A DNA stretch of 19,213 nucleotides. Source: an uncultured Gammaproteobacteria bacterium. Its GTDB lineage: Bacteria; Pseudomonadota; Gammaproteobacteria; GCA-001735895. Numbering within the stretch: position 1 is the stretch's first letter; every line of letters begins with the position of its first letter. The translations under genes were made by a program, and so were the position numbers. The notes beneath the pieces were generated by a model. The model saw only the letters and a list, made by a program, of their open reading frames with translations. It was not told the origin of the DNA and did no database searches. Location of the stretch: contig CALZHS010000025.1 of NCBI GenBank assembly GCA_945787265.1, positions 1 to 19,213 on the forward strand. The letters run 5' to 3'. Of the stretch, positions 6,522 to 14,640 are shown in pieces.

Positions 6522-8078
6522 ATGACATCCGGTACGGATCGCGACCAGGTTCCACGGCTCGAGCTGCACGGAATTACCAAGATTTACCCATCGGTAATCG
6601 CCAATGACGCCGTGTCCCTGTCGGTAAAGCGAGGCGAAATCCACGCGGTTCTGGGTGAAAATGGTGCAGGTAAATCGACGTTGATGAAAATGATTTACGG
6701 CGTCGCAAAGCCCGATGCGGGTGAAATGAAGTGGCAAGGCGAGGTGGTGCAGGTCGAGAATCCAGCGCATGCCAGGAGTCTCGGAATTGGCATGGTGTTC
6801 CAGCATTTTTCCCTGTTCGAAACCCTGACCGTGGTTGAAAATGTCGCCCTGGCGTTGCCCGACCGCCCGGACTTGAAACATCTCGCCGGGCAGATTACCG
6901 AGGTTTCCAGCCTTTACGGCCTGCCGGTCGATCCGCAGCGCCTGGTGCACGCGCTCTCGGTGGGGGAGCGACAGCGAGTCGAGATCATCCGTTGCCTGCT
7001 GCAGAATCCGAAGCTGTTAATCATGGACGAACCGACCTCGGTGTTGACACCGCAGGCGGTGCGAAAACTGTTCGACACCCTGCGCCAGCTTGCAGACGAG
7101 GGCTGCAGTATTCTCTACATCAGCCACAAGCTCGATGAAATCCAGGAACTTTGCCATGTCGCCACGGTGTTGCGCGACGGCAAGGTAACTGGAGACTGTA
7201 TACCGGCCGAGGAAACGCCTGAGTCGATGGCAAGGCTGATGATAGGCAAGGAGCTTCCGGTGCCCGAGCACAGTGCTCCCGGTGCGCTGGGAGAGACCCG
7301 CCTGCAGCTTAACCGGCTGTCGAAACCGTCAAGCGACCCGTTCGGTACCGCTTTAAAGGATATCGAGCTTGAAGTACGCGCCGGCGAAATTCTTGGTATC
7401 GCCGGGGTATCGGGCAACGGCCAGCAGGAATTGCTGTACGCGCTGTCTGGAGAAGTTCCAGTCGGTGACGCGCAGGCGATCGTAATCTGTGGCAAGCCAT
7501 CGGGCCGTGACACGCCGGATCAGCGCCGTGCCAGCGGCATGGGTTTCGTGCCCGAAGAGCGTCTCGGGCGCAGCGCCGTGCCGCGCATGTCGCTGACCGA
7601 GAATGCGCTGTTAACCGCGCATCGCGCCGGAATGCTGAAGCACGGCATGATCCAGTTCGACCGGATTGCGGCGTTTGCGGACAAATGTATCAGGGATTTC
7701 AAGGTCAAGTGCGGTGGCGCGGAACACGCCGCCGACTCGCTTTCTGGCGGTAACCTGCAGAAATTCATCATGGGACGTGAGATTCTGCTGGCCCCCAAAC
7801 TGCTGGTGGTGTCGCAACCGACCTGGGGTGTCGATGTCGGTGCAGCGGCTTTCATACGCCAGCAATTGATCGACCTGCGCAACGAGGGCACGGCGATCCT
7901 CGTGATCTCGGAAGAACTCGAGGAGCTGTTTGAAATATCGGATCGTATCGCGGTGATTGCCGACGGCCGCGTTTCACCGGCGAAGAAGCTTGCCGACACC
8001 AATATCGACGAAATCGGGGTCTGGATGAGCGGCATGTGGGAACGGAATATTGCCGCCGAGGCAGCTGCGTATGATTAG
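6522..8078 (+). CDS. Nucleoside/purine ABC transporter, double ATP-binding subunit (NupO/RbsA-like)
   Basis: A 518-residue cytoplasmic ATPase with two nucleotide-binding domains in tandem, as in BMP-type nucleoside and sugar importers. The first domain (about 12-250) has a full Walker A (GENGAGKST), Q-loop VFQHFSLF, signature LSVGERQRVEI, Walker B LLIMDEPTSVL and H-loop YISHK. The second (about 265-505) has the family-typical degenerate Walker A (GVSGNGQQELL), signature LSGGNLQKFIMGRE and LLVVSQPTWGVDVG, where the Walker B DEPT is SQPT, as is common in the weak site of this family. The ATG at 6522 follows AGGGCGAG. Its stop overlaps the next permease start by 8 nt. Neighbouring guanine deaminase points to guanine or related purines as substrate. 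Confidence 0.93.
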   Translation: MTSGTDRDQVPRLELHGITKIYPSVIANDAVSLSVKRGEIHAVLGENGAGKSTLMKMIYGVAKPDAGEMKWQGEVVQVENPAHARSLGIGMVFQHFSLFETLTVVENVALALPDRPDLKHLAGQITEVSSLYGLPVDPQRLVHALSVGERQRVEIIRCLLQNPKLLIMDEPTSVLTPQAVRKLFDTLRQLADEGCSILYISHKLDEIQELCHVATVLRDGKVTGDCIPAEETPESMARLMIGKELPVPEHSAPGALGETRLQLNRLSKPSSDPFGTALKDIELEVRAGEILGIAGVSGNGQQELLYALSGEVPVGDAQAIVICGKPSGRDTPDQRRASGMGFVPEERLGRSAVPRMSLTENALLTAHRAGMLKHGMIQFDRIAAFADKCIRDFKVKCGGAEHAADSLSGGNLQKFIMGREILLAPKLLVVSQPTWGVDVGAAAFIRQQLIDLRNEGTAILVISEELEELFEISDRIAVIADGRVSPAKKLADTNIDEIGVWMSGMWERNIAAEAAAYD

Positions 8079-9074
8079 GCTGGAACGACGTCCCGAGGCC
8101 TCGCAGGCAATGTCCTATGCATCACCGCTGATTGCAATCGTGCTGATGCTTATCGGTGGCCTGCTGCTGTTCACGCTGCTCGGCAAAAATCCGGTCGAGG
8201 GCTTCAGGGTTTTCTTCATCAACCCGATCCGCGATCTCTACGGGGTCTCGGAACTTCTGCTCAAGGCGACGCCGCTGATGCTCTGCGCGACCGGTCTCGC
8301 CGTTGGTTTCAGGGCCAACGTCTGGAACATCGGTGCCGAAGGACAACTGATTGTCGGCGCCATTGCCGCGAGCGCGGTTGCGCTGTACTTCTATGAATCT
8401 GAAGGCGTGCATATCCTGGTACTGATGGTCATCGCGGGAGCCATCGGCGGGATGCTGTGGGCGGCGATACCGGCGCTGTTGAAAACCCGGTTTAACACCA
8501 ATGAGATCCTGGTGTCGCTGATGCTGGTATACGTCGCACAGCTGCTGGTATCGTGGCTGGTGCACGGACCGATGATGGATCCCGATGGATTCAACTTTCC
8601 GCAATCACGCCTGTTCGAGGAATCGGCGCTGCTGCCGATCCTGATCGAAGGCACGCGCCTGAACCTGGCCTTCAGCTTCGGCGTCGCGGCATTGCTGGTC
8701 GGCTACGTCTTCATGTACCGCAGTTTTGCCGGCTTCCAGATGCAGGTCGCGGGCTATGCCAAAGACGCGGCCAGCTACGCGGGTTTTTCGACTAAACGCA
8801 TGATCTGGATCGGGCTGATGAGCGGTGGCGCGATGGCGGGACTTGCCGGCATGTCCGAAGTTGCCGGTCCGATGGGTCAGATCACCGAGCACGTGTCAAA
8901 TAACTACGGCTTTGCCGCCATTATCGGCTGTATCTCGGTGGCGAACAGGCGCAACAATACCTGGCGCTGCCGCCATCGATATCCAACGTGTTCCAGGGCA
9001 TGTTGCTGATGTTCCTGCTGGGCTCTGACGTGTTTATCAATTATCGCGTGCGCTGGAAGGAGGCGACGGTCTGA
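8071..9074 (+). pseudogene. ABC transporter permease 1 (NupP-like), disrupted by deletion/frameshift near 8926
   Basis: An inner-membrane permease of the BMP-associated branched-chain/ribose type. Seen: GFRANVWNIGAEGQL (family signature), FNTNEILVSLMLVY and several hydrophobic helices. The reading frame beginning at the ATG 8071 is normal through NNYGFAAII (ends 8925), then turns into GCISVANRRNN and stops at 9009 after 313 residues. From 8928 another frame reads LYLGGEQAQQYLALP, then SNVFQGMLLMFLLG, and ends at TGA 9072-9074, exactly on the start of the next gene (TGATG). Related proteins have about 20 more residues (VAFLGR...) between these parts, so a net loss of roughly 60 nt with a frame change has removed one membrane segment. 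It is either a broken gene or an assembly error; the rest of the operon is intact, which makes an error plausible. The ATG 8071 is chosen because the first 7 codons from 8050 lie inside the ATPase gene. Confidence 0.85.
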
Positions 9075-10006
9075 TGGACAGCTCGATCATCAGTTCGATC
9101 CTGTTCGCCACCATCGTCGCCGGAACGCCGTTGATTATTGTTGCGCTCGGACAGTTGATCGCGGAGAAATCAGGCGTACTGAATCTTGGCGCGGAGGGCA
9201 TGATGGCGATGGGTGCGATTGCCGGGTTTGCGGTTACCCTGCACAGCGGCAATCCGTGGCTCGGGGTGCTCGCGGGCATGGCTGCCGGGGCGGCGATGTC
9301 ATTGCTGTTCGCGGTGGTCGTGCTGACGCTGATGGGTAACCAGGTAGCGAGTGGCCTGGCACTGTCTATCCTGGGAATCGGTCTCTCGGCCTTTATCGGC
9401 AAACCCTACGAATCGGAGATTCTGCCAACCGTCGGCGCCATTCGAATTCCGCTACTCGCCGACCTGCCGATTATCGGCGAAGCGCTGTTTGCCCAGCAGT
9501 CCCTGGTGTATTTTTCGTGGGCGTTATTCGCTGGCATCCTCTGGTTTTTGTATCGAAGTCGTGCCGGCCTGGTACTGCGTGCAGTGGGTGAATCGCCCTC
9601 GTCGGCACATTCCATCGGCTATCATGCGATTCGAATCCGCTACCTGGCAACTATTTTCGGTGGTGCGATGGCTGGCATCGGCGGAGCCTTTCTATCGGTT
9701 TTTTATACCCCGCTGTGGGTCGAGGGCATGGTATCCGGCCGCGGCTGGATTGCGATCGCACTGGTGGTGTTTGCCACCTGGCGGCCGTTTCGAGTGCTGG
9801 TCGGCGCCTACCTGTTTGGTTGCGTTATGGTGGTGCAGCTATTCGTCCAGGGTTCGGGGCTCGAGATCAACATCCCGTCGCAGTTGCTGTCGGCCCTGCC
9901 CTACCTGGCAACGATCGTGGTACTGGTGATAATCTCACGCGACCGGAACACGGTGCGCCTCAATGCGCCGGTTTCGCTGGGTCAGCCCTTCAGGCCGGAA
10001 GCCTGA
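9074..10006 (+). CDS. ABC transporter permease 2 (NupQ-like)
   Basis: A 310-residue polytopic inner-membrane permease of the nucleoside importer family, forming the second half of the membrane channel. Seen: TPLIIVALGQLIAEKSGVLN and LGAEGMMAMGAI (the signature near residues 32-48), repeated hydrophobic helices, the coupling-helix region LRAVGESPSSAHSIGY (about 169-184, contact to the ATPase), GGAMAGIGGAFLSV, and WIAIALVVFATWRP near the C-terminus. The start ATG overlaps the ancestral stop of permease 1 as TGATG, so translation was presumably coupled. The frameshift in permease 1 moves its stop 65 nt upstream and may weaken that coupling. A GGAAGGAGG stretch (9055-9063) just before the start can act as ribosome-binding site. 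Confidence 0.93.
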   Translation: MDSSIISSILFATIVAGTPLIIVALGQLIAEKSGVLNLGAEGMMAMGAIAGFAVTLHSGNPWLGVLAGMAAGAAMSLLFAVVVLTLMGNQVASGLALSILGIGLSAFIGKPYESEILPTVGAIRIPLLADLPIIGEALFAQQSLVYFSWALFAGILWFLYRSRAGLVLRAVGESPSSAHSIGYHAIRIRYLATIFGGAMAGIGGAFLSVFYTPLWVEGMVSGRGWIAIALVVFATWRPFRVLVGAYLFGCVMVVQLFVQGSGLEINIPSQLLSALPYLATIVVLVIISRDRNTVRLNAPVSLGQPFRPEA

Positions 10007-10134
10007 CGTAATAAACTAGGTGCCAGATGCCCGACGCTTTACCTTAAGCATGGATTAATCAACGAGGTTATATAAACAAGCATGGCAAAATCGGTAACCA
10101 TTAATCTTAACCAGTAACCCGGGAGGGTTCCGAA
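10007..10134. other. Intergenic leader between permease 2 and the binding-protein gene
   Basis: A 128-nt gap inside an otherwise tightly packed operon. It has AT-rich stretches (TTATATAAA near 10068) that could hold a separate promoter for the binding protein, which is usually needed in excess. There is also an imperfect direct repeat TAACCATTAA / TAACCAGTAA around 10097-10121. A strong ribosome-binding site GGGAGGG ends about 8 nt before the ATG 10135. No firm promoter is called. Confidence 0.35.
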
Positions 10135-11205
10135 ATGACACTAACAAAGATAATCATCAACAAAATCGGGCTGGCCACGCTGACCTTTGCGCTAAGCGGA
10201 GCGAGCCTGGCAGCTGATAACGTCGGCTTCGTTTACGTGAGTCCGATCAGCGACGCCGGCTGGACCTACCAGCACAACCAGGGGCGACTGCAGGTGGAAA
10301 AAGAAACCGGTGTCACCACCAGTTACGTTGAGAACGTGGCCGAGGGTGCCGATGCCGAACGCGTCATCCGCGAAATGGCCAAGCGTGGCGACCGGGTCAT
10401 ATTCGCCACCAGCTTCGGTTACATGAACTACGCGCTCAAGGTATCCAAGAGTTTTCCCAAGACTGCCTTCATCCATGCCACGGGTTACAAGCTCGGCAAG
10501 AACATGGGCCTGGTTAACGCGCGCTTTTACGAGGGACGTTATCTCACCGGAATTATTGCCGGAGAAATGACCCGCTCCAACGTGCTCGGGTATGTTGCGG
10601 CGTTTCCGATTCCCGAGGTACTGCAGGGTATCAATGCTTTCATCAAGGGAGCGCGCAGCGTAAATCCCGAGGCCGAACTGCGCGTGATCTGGGTGAATTC
10701 ATGGTACGACCCCGGCAAGGAGCGCCAGGCCGCGATCAGCCTGATATCGCAGGGTGTCGATGTCGTCACCCACCATACTGATTCAACCGCGGTGGTGCAG
10801 GCGGCTGAAGAGGAGGGCGTCTATGCCTTTGGTTATCACTCGGATATGTCCAAGTATGGACCCAGGGCACATCTCACTGCGACTACCCACCACTGGGGCG
10901 ATTACTACGTCAAGACGGTAAAAGAGGTGCTTGCCGGCACCTGGACTCCCGTCAGCGTTTGGGGCGGATATCCGCGCGGCATGATAAAACTGGCGCCATT
11001 GAATGACGCTATCCCGGAGCCTTTACAAAACCGTATCAGGAACATGGAAAAGGCGCTGGAGGCTCGCAGCCTGCATCCCTTTGCTGGCCCGGTAGTCGAC
11101 CAGGGTGGAAAAGTCATCGTTCCCGAGGGCAAGAATATGACCGATGAAGAGCTCAACAAAATGAATTATTACCTGCAGGGAGTGGTCAGCACGATCCCGA
11201 ACTAG
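10135..11205 (+). CDS. BMP-family periplasmic purine/nucleoside-binding protein
   Basis: A 356-residue substrate-binding protein of the Bmp/Med family, feeding the adjacent ABC importer. The signal peptide covers residues 1-26 (SGASLA, then ADNVG); there is no lipobox cysteine, so it is a soluble periplasmic protein. Domain signs: VGFVYVSPISDAGWTYQHNQG (start of the mature protein, cut short here to the first strand and helix), YVENVAEGADAERVIREMA, VIFATSFGYM, HATGYK, NVLGYVAAFPIPEVLQGINAF and WVNSWYDPGKERQAA, then QGVDVVTHHTDSTA and HLTATTHHWGDYY. These match the purine/xanthine-type BMP proteins found beside guanine deaminase. It lies 128 nt after permease 2. The neighbouring deaminase suggests guanine or another oxopurine as ligand; this is inferred. 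Confidence 0.9.
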   Translation: MTLTKIIINKIGLATLTFALSGASLAADNVGFVYVSPISDAGWTYQHNQGRLQVEKETGVTTSYVENVAEGADAERVIREMAKRGDRVIFATSFGYMNYALKVSKSFPKTAFIHATGYKLGKNMGLVNARFYEGRYLTGIIAGEMTRSNVLGYVAAFPIPEVLQGINAFIKGARSVNPEAELRVIWVNSWYDPGKERQAAISLISQGVDVVTHHTDSTAVVQAAEEEGVYAFGYHSDMSKYGPRAHLTATTHHWGDYYVKTVKEVLAGTWTPVSVWGGYPRGMIKLAPLNDAIPEPLQNRIRNMEKALEARSLHPFAGPVVDQGGKVIVPEGKNMTDEELNKMNYYLQGVVSTIPN

Positions 11206-11213
11206 GTGCCAAC

Positions 11214-11241
11214 GGTTAGCGATGCCCGGGTATCGCTAACC
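11214..11241. terminator. Perfect stem-loop after the binding-protein gene
   Basis: GGTTAGCGAT and its exact reverse complement ATCGCTAACC are separated by 8 nt (GCCCGGGT), 9 nt after the stop codon. No T-run follows, so it is a weak Rho-independent terminator. It could instead stabilise the 3' end of the binding-protein message and lower expression of the deaminase downstream. Confidence 0.5.
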
Positions 11242-11267
11242 CACTTCACCTGCGGCTGAAACTCTTT

Positions 11268-11363
11268 ATGGAAGTATTCCTCCTCATTGGGAAAAACCTG
11301 ACCGGAATGACCGATCCGGAACGCGCCACCCTGGCCCGCTGGTATGCGCTGCTCCGGCAATAA
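11268..11363 (+). pseudogene. Possible C-terminal remnant of a PuuD-type urate hydroxylase
   Basis: A 31-codon frame contains IGKNLTGMTDPERATLARWY followed by ALLRQ and a stop. The pattern N-x-T-x-M-T-x-x-E-R-x-x-L-x-x-W is characteristic of the end of the cytochrome c domain in PuuD-like urate hydroxylases. No upstream part of such a protein is present: the frame goes back to a stop at 11217 through sequence of the stem-loop. It lies between a purine importer and guanine deaminase, where urate degradation genes are expected. It could instead be a small chance ORF. Confidence 0.4.
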
Positions 11364-11380
11364 CCGGGTATGACTCGACT

Positions 11381-12715
11381 ATGAGCGTGGTTCCCTCGTC
11401 GCTTGACAACAATTCCTGTGATACCGCCGTGCGCGCGAGTTTTCTGCATTTTAAATCCGATCCGGACAAAACCGGTGAAGCCTTCGAATATTTCGAAGAT
11501 GGCCTGTTGATACTGAAGCAGGGGCGAGTGCAGATGCTGGCCGAAGCAGCGTCTGAATGGATCGATTATCTGCCCGATGGATCGATCTTTTACGACTACA
11601 GCGGCCTGCTTGTGATGCCGGGATTCATCGATACCCATAGCCACTATCCGCAAACCGAGATGATCGCCAGCCACGGCCTGCAGCTGCTCGACTGGCTCGA
11701 GCAATATACCTTCCCCACCGAAATAAAGTTTTCCGAGCGCGAATACGCCGATAAGATTGCCACCTTTTTCTGCAACGAAATGCTGCGCAACGGCACCACC
11801 ACGAGCGCGGTATACGCCACCGTGCACAGCGAATCGGTCGATGCGATTTTCGAGGCAGCCCGTGAACGTGACCTGTGCATGATCGCGGGCAAGGTAATGA
11901 TGGATCGTAATGCCCCTGAGAACCTTTGTGAAAGCGCCGGGGAGAGTTACCGGCAGTGCTCGGAACTGATACAGCGCTGGCACCTGAACGGACGCTCGCA
12001 CTATGCCGTTACGCCCCGGTTTGCAGCCTGTTCCAGTCCCCGGCAGCTGGAGCTTTGTGGACAGCTGCTGGGTGAACATCCCGATCTGTACCTGCAATCG
12101 CATGTGGCTGAAAATCGAGACGAGGTTCGCTGGGTCGGTGAACTGTTTCCGCAGAACCGCAGCTACCTGGACGTCTACGACAGTTACGGTTTGCTTGGTC
12201 CGCGCTCGATTTTTGCGCACTGCATACACCTTGATGAAACGGACCGTCAACGCATGGGCAGTAGCGGCGCGGCGATTGCTTTTTGCCCCACTTCCAACCT
12301 GTTTCTCGGCAGCGGTTTATTCAGTCTCGAGGCGGCCTACGAACACGATATTCGCGTCGGGATTGCGACGGATGTCGGCGCTGGCACCAGCTTCAGCATG
12401 TTGCAGACCCTCAATGAAGCCTACAAGGTCTGCCAGCTTTCGGGCCAGATCCTGGCGCCGCTAAAGGCTTTTTACCTGGTGACGCTGGGTGCCGCCGAAT
12501 CGCTTTATCTTGACCACAGGATTGGTAATTTTAATACCGGCAAGGAGGCGGATTTCATCGTCATCGACCTGCAGGCGACCGAGCTGATGCAAAAACGCAT
12601 GGAGTCGGCGCTGTCGCTGGAAGAGCGCCTGTTCGCCCTGATGATGCTGGGAGACGATCGCTGCATCCAGGCGACCCATGTCATGGGACAGCGCCAGTAC
12701 TCGAAGGCTAAATAG
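11381..12715 (+). CDS. guaD: Guanine deaminase
   Basis: A 444-residue zinc amidohydrolase that converts guanine to xanthine and ammonia in the cytoplasm. Metal and active-site motifs: PGFIDTHSHYPQ with His86 and His88, SHVAEN with His241, FAHCIH with His280 and ATDVGAGTSFSM with Asp331. The typical guanine deaminase elements QLLDWLEQYTFPTE and FCPTSNLFLGSGLF are present. Length is usual for the family. The ATG 11381 has no strong ribosome-binding site; residues 1-20 are less conserved. It is last in the purine gene cluster, 175 nt after the binding protein. The likely role is to use imported guanine as nitrogen source or return it to xanthine for salvage by the phosphoribosyltransferase downstream. 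Confidence 0.95.
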   Translation: MSVVPSSLDNNSCDTAVRASFLHFKSDPDKTGEAFEYFEDGLLILKQGRVQMLAEAASEWIDYLPDGSIFYDYSGLLVMPGFIDTHSHYPQTEMIASHGLQLLDWLEQYTFPTEIKFSEREYADKIATFFCNEMLRNGTTTSAVYATVHSESVDAIFEAARERDLCMIAGKVMMDRNAPENLCESAGESYRQCSELIQRWHLNGRSHYAVTPRFAACSSPRQLELCGQLLGEHPDLYLQSHVAENRDEVRWVGELFPQNRSYLDVYDSYGLLGPRSIFAHCIHLDETDRQRMGSSGAAIAFCPTSNLFLGSGLFSLEAAYEHDIRVGIATDVGAGTSFSMLQTLNEAYKVCQLSGQILAPLKAFYLVTLGAAESLYLDHRIGNFNTGKEADFIVIDLQATELMQKRMESALSLEERLFALMMLGDDRCIQATHVMGQRQYSKAK

Positions 12716-12838
12716 TTTTCGTGCTACTGGTTTGCAACGTAACAATCCGGGTGAGCATGGATCAGAAGCGAATCAACGCCAAACTGCGAACCTGGCGGTT
12801 CGATGGTCCGATTGCATAACCATTCCGCGCGATCTCTT
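12716..12838. other. Short intergenic stretch after guanine deaminase
   Basis: Convergent gap between guanine deaminase and a small secreted-protein gene. A perfect 6-bp stem CGAACC-TGGC-GGTTCG lies at 12787-12802, without a T-run. It may act as a weak bidirectional transcript end. No gene is seen. Confidence 0.35.
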
Positions 12839-13174
12839 TTATCTGATAACGCTAACAGATGAAAACTCTGCATAACCGTTGATATTACATACGCCTGTAA
12901 CATGGACCCGCAGCTTAATCTCTTCCTTGATTCCCTCGAGTAGAATTCTGAACATCTTATCGGCGCCACGAGTTTCATAGTTTTGATAGAACCAGGCTTT
13001 TTCCTTACAGCCGCTTGGATTATCTCTAACCTGGAGTCTCACTTCATAATAATGTCGATCTGTCGGAATTAACTCGGCCACCTTGACGAAATCAGTCCAT
13101 CCCGCCCCGGCATAAGCAAGATGTGAAAAGAAAATAGAATTGAGAGCGATGAGTAATAAAAATTTTTGTTTCAT
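12839..13174 (-). CDS. Small secreted hypothetical protein with two cysteines
   Basis: A 111-residue protein starting at the ATG 13174. An upstream in-frame start at 13231 would place the signal peptide 20 residues inside, so the internal ATG is chosen. MKQKFLLLIALNSIFFSHLA followed by YA is a clear signal peptide with probable cleavage after AYA (residue 22). The mature domain of about 89 residues has two cysteines, C56 and C96, probably forming a disulfide, with a beta-rich pattern (HYYEVRLQVR, IKLRVHVTGVCNINGY, AEFSSVSVI). No function or named family is recognised. It is transcribed divergently from the diheme cytochrome gene, so both may share a 200-nt control region. Confidence 0.7.
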   Translation of the reverse strand: MKQKFLLLIALNSIFFSHLAYAGAGWTDFVKVAELIPTDRHYYEVRLQVRDNPSGCKEKAWFYQNYETRGADKMFRILLEGIKEEIKLRVHVTGVCNINGYAEFSSVSVIR

Positions 13175-13311
13175 GGGGGGCTCGTCTGATTGACTTGAAA
13201 AGGATTGCCTAACGATTTGGTAACAGGCCAACGGCCGCGAAATTATGACTGGACAGAGCTTACTTTGTTCACAATATCGCGCGCTGAAAAATAGAATAGT
13301 ACGAGATTTTT

Positions 13312-13341
13312 TTGTCGATCGCGACGAGAGAATGCTACGCT
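13312..13341 (+). promoter_or_regulatory. Candidate promoter of the diheme cytochrome gene
   Basis: TTGTCG (13312-13317) and TACGCT (13336-13341) are separated by 18 nt, with TG one base before the -10 hexamer (extended -10). A start near 13348 would give a leader of about 30 nt. It is a fair sigma-70-type match, read by eye only. Confidence 0.4.
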
Positions 13342-13378
13342 CCCGCTTAATAGTTGCAGACCTGTAAACCGACGATCG

Positions 13379-13864
13379 ATGCGTATTTTCCGAGTGAGAT
13401 TCGTGATTCTATTGCTGGCGCTAATCCCGATCGAAGCGGGCTCGCGTGATGGGCTGGCTATCTGGGACAGTCGCTGTGAAGAATGCCACGGGGATCCTGT
13501 CATCTTTGCGGGCAAGTACCTGTGGGATATAGAAGGACGGCTGCAGGGCCGGCACCATGTAGAAAACCTGGCCCTGTTCATGCGCAATCACTATACACCC
13601 GACCACGAGATCGAAACCATTAACAACATGCTGTTAACCCACGCCAATTCTCCGCTACGGTTCAAGGATGAGTGCGGCGGTTGCCACGGTGATGCCAAAG
13701 AATTTGTCGAAAAATCGATCTGGGTCAGGGGGAGCGGGATTACTGGCCTGCAAACCGGCATGGATATCAGCGAGTATTTACTGACCCACCAGGAATTGCA
13801 GCCCGAAGATGTGGCTTTTTACCAGAAATTGTTTGCCCGTATTGCAGGCAAACCCCTCCCCTGA
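13379..13864 (+). CDS. Diheme c-type cytochrome
   Basis: A 161-residue protein with an N-terminal signal sequence (about 1-20: basic start, then VILLLALIPIEA) and two heme c attachment motifs, CEECH (33-37) and CGGCH (99-103). A periplasmic electron-carrier role follows. Each half has a haem motif followed by a helix pair, with NHYTPDHEIETINNMLL between them, so two small cytochrome domains are likely. Candidate axial Met residues are few (M68, M84, M128), so one or both hemes may be bis-His. It is preceded by a candidate promoter and has no obvious operon partner: the next gene is 200 nt downstream. Redox partner and function are unknown. Confidence 0.88.
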   Translation: MRIFRVRFVILLLALIPIEAGSRDGLAIWDSRCEECHGDPVIFAGKYLWDIEGRLQGRHHVENLALFMRNHYTPDHEIETINNMLLTHANSPLRFKDECGGCHGDAKEFVEKSIWVRGSGITGLQTGMDISEYLLTHQELQPEDVAFYQKLFARIAGKPLP

Positions 13865-14064
13865 TCACCGACACTAATTTTTCAAAAGGACCACAGATCG
13901 AAGTGTCAATGGTTCCTGCCTTAGGAAGCATGTATTGCAAGTAATCGATGGGGTCGTTGTCGATTGAGCTCAACTGCTAGCCAGGCGTCTCCCGGTGACT
14001 GGAAACTGGTGGTGGTTGGGTGGTTGTGACAGAATTATGGCTCGATACTGGCAGGTGGGCTGGC

Positions 14065-14622
14065 GTGGACAAGGTATATATTACGGCGCAGGAGCTGCTC
14101 GAGGATTCGTTCCGGCTCGCGCACAAGGTTTATGAAGACGGCTTTCATCCCGAGTTTATCGTCGGTATCTGGCGCGGCGGCACCCCGGTTGGTATCGCGG
14201 TGCAGGAGTATTTTGAATTCAAGAATGTCGAGACCGATCATATCTCGGTGCGCACCTCGTCCTACTATGGTATTAACAAGCAGGCCAAGAAAATCCGCGT
14301 TCACGGCCTGCACTACCTGATTGAAAACGCCAATGCCGATGATCGCCTGTTGATCGTCGATGACGTATTTGACTCCGGTCGCAGCGTCGATGCCCTGATC
14401 AAGGCGATTCGGAAGCAGTCCCGACTGAATGCACCGGGCGATATCCGGGTTGCCTGTCCCTGGTACAAGCCGAGCAAAAATAGTGTCAGATTCGAACCGG
14501 ACTATTACCTGCACGAAAGCGCTGACTGGCTGGTGTTTCCGCATGAGCTGTCAGGGCTTGAAGTTGCCGAGATTGCGGCCGGCAAAAAAGATCTTGGAAA
14601 TATTCTTGACTTATTCGAGTAG
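14065..14622 (+). CDS. Type I phosphoribosyltransferase (xanthine/hypoxanthine/guanine type)
   Basis: A 185-residue enzyme with the PRPP-binding loop LLIVDDVFDSGRSVDAL (about 102-118), the IVGIWRGGTPVGIAVQEYF loop near residues 32-50 and the WYKPSKN region. These fit the bacterial group of purine phosphoribosyltransferases that join PRPP to hypoxanthine, xanthine or guanine. The GTG at 14065 is taken as start because AGGTGGG lies 6 nt upstream and the protein then begins MDKVYITAQELLEDSFRLA, as in relatives. An earlier GTG at 14020 adds 15 residues without a family match. It lies 18 nt before the hybrid kinase gene and is probably co-transcribed. With guanine deaminase nearby it could recycle xanthine to XMP. 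The exact base is not decided by sequence. Confidence 0.85.
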   Translation: MDKVYITAQELLEDSFRLAHKVYEDGFHPEFIVGIWRGGTPVGIAVQEYFEFKNVETDHISVRTSSYYGINKQAKKIRVHGLHYLIENANADDRLLIVDDVFDSGRSVDALIKAIRKQSRLNAPGDIRVACPWYKPSKNSVRFEPDYYLHESADWLVFPHELSGLEVAEIAAGKKDLGNILDLFE

Positions 14623-14640
14623 TCGCGTTTTGCTATAGCA

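Noticed and set aside
6326..6607. A 93-codon plus-strand open frame overlapping the ATPase start
   Set aside because: Composition is arginine/serine-rich and random-looking, it runs into the well-supported ATPase gene in another frame, and it has no recognisable motif.
10043..10059. CTTAAG-catgg-ATTAAT before the binding-protein gene as a fourth regulator box
   Set aside because: The second half-site fits poorly, the ATT extension of the other boxes is missing, and no -10-like hexamer stands 10 nt away. Chance is likely in AT-rich sequence.
11246..12250. A 334-codon minus-strand open frame opposite guanine deaminase
   Set aside because: The plus strand has all zinc-binding motifs of guanine deaminase; the antisense frame is a by-product of codon bias.
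13903..14064. Small gene between the cytochrome and the phosphoribosyltransferase
   Set aside because: No frame with a start, ribosome-binding site and protein-like composition was found; only short, weak inverted repeats are present.
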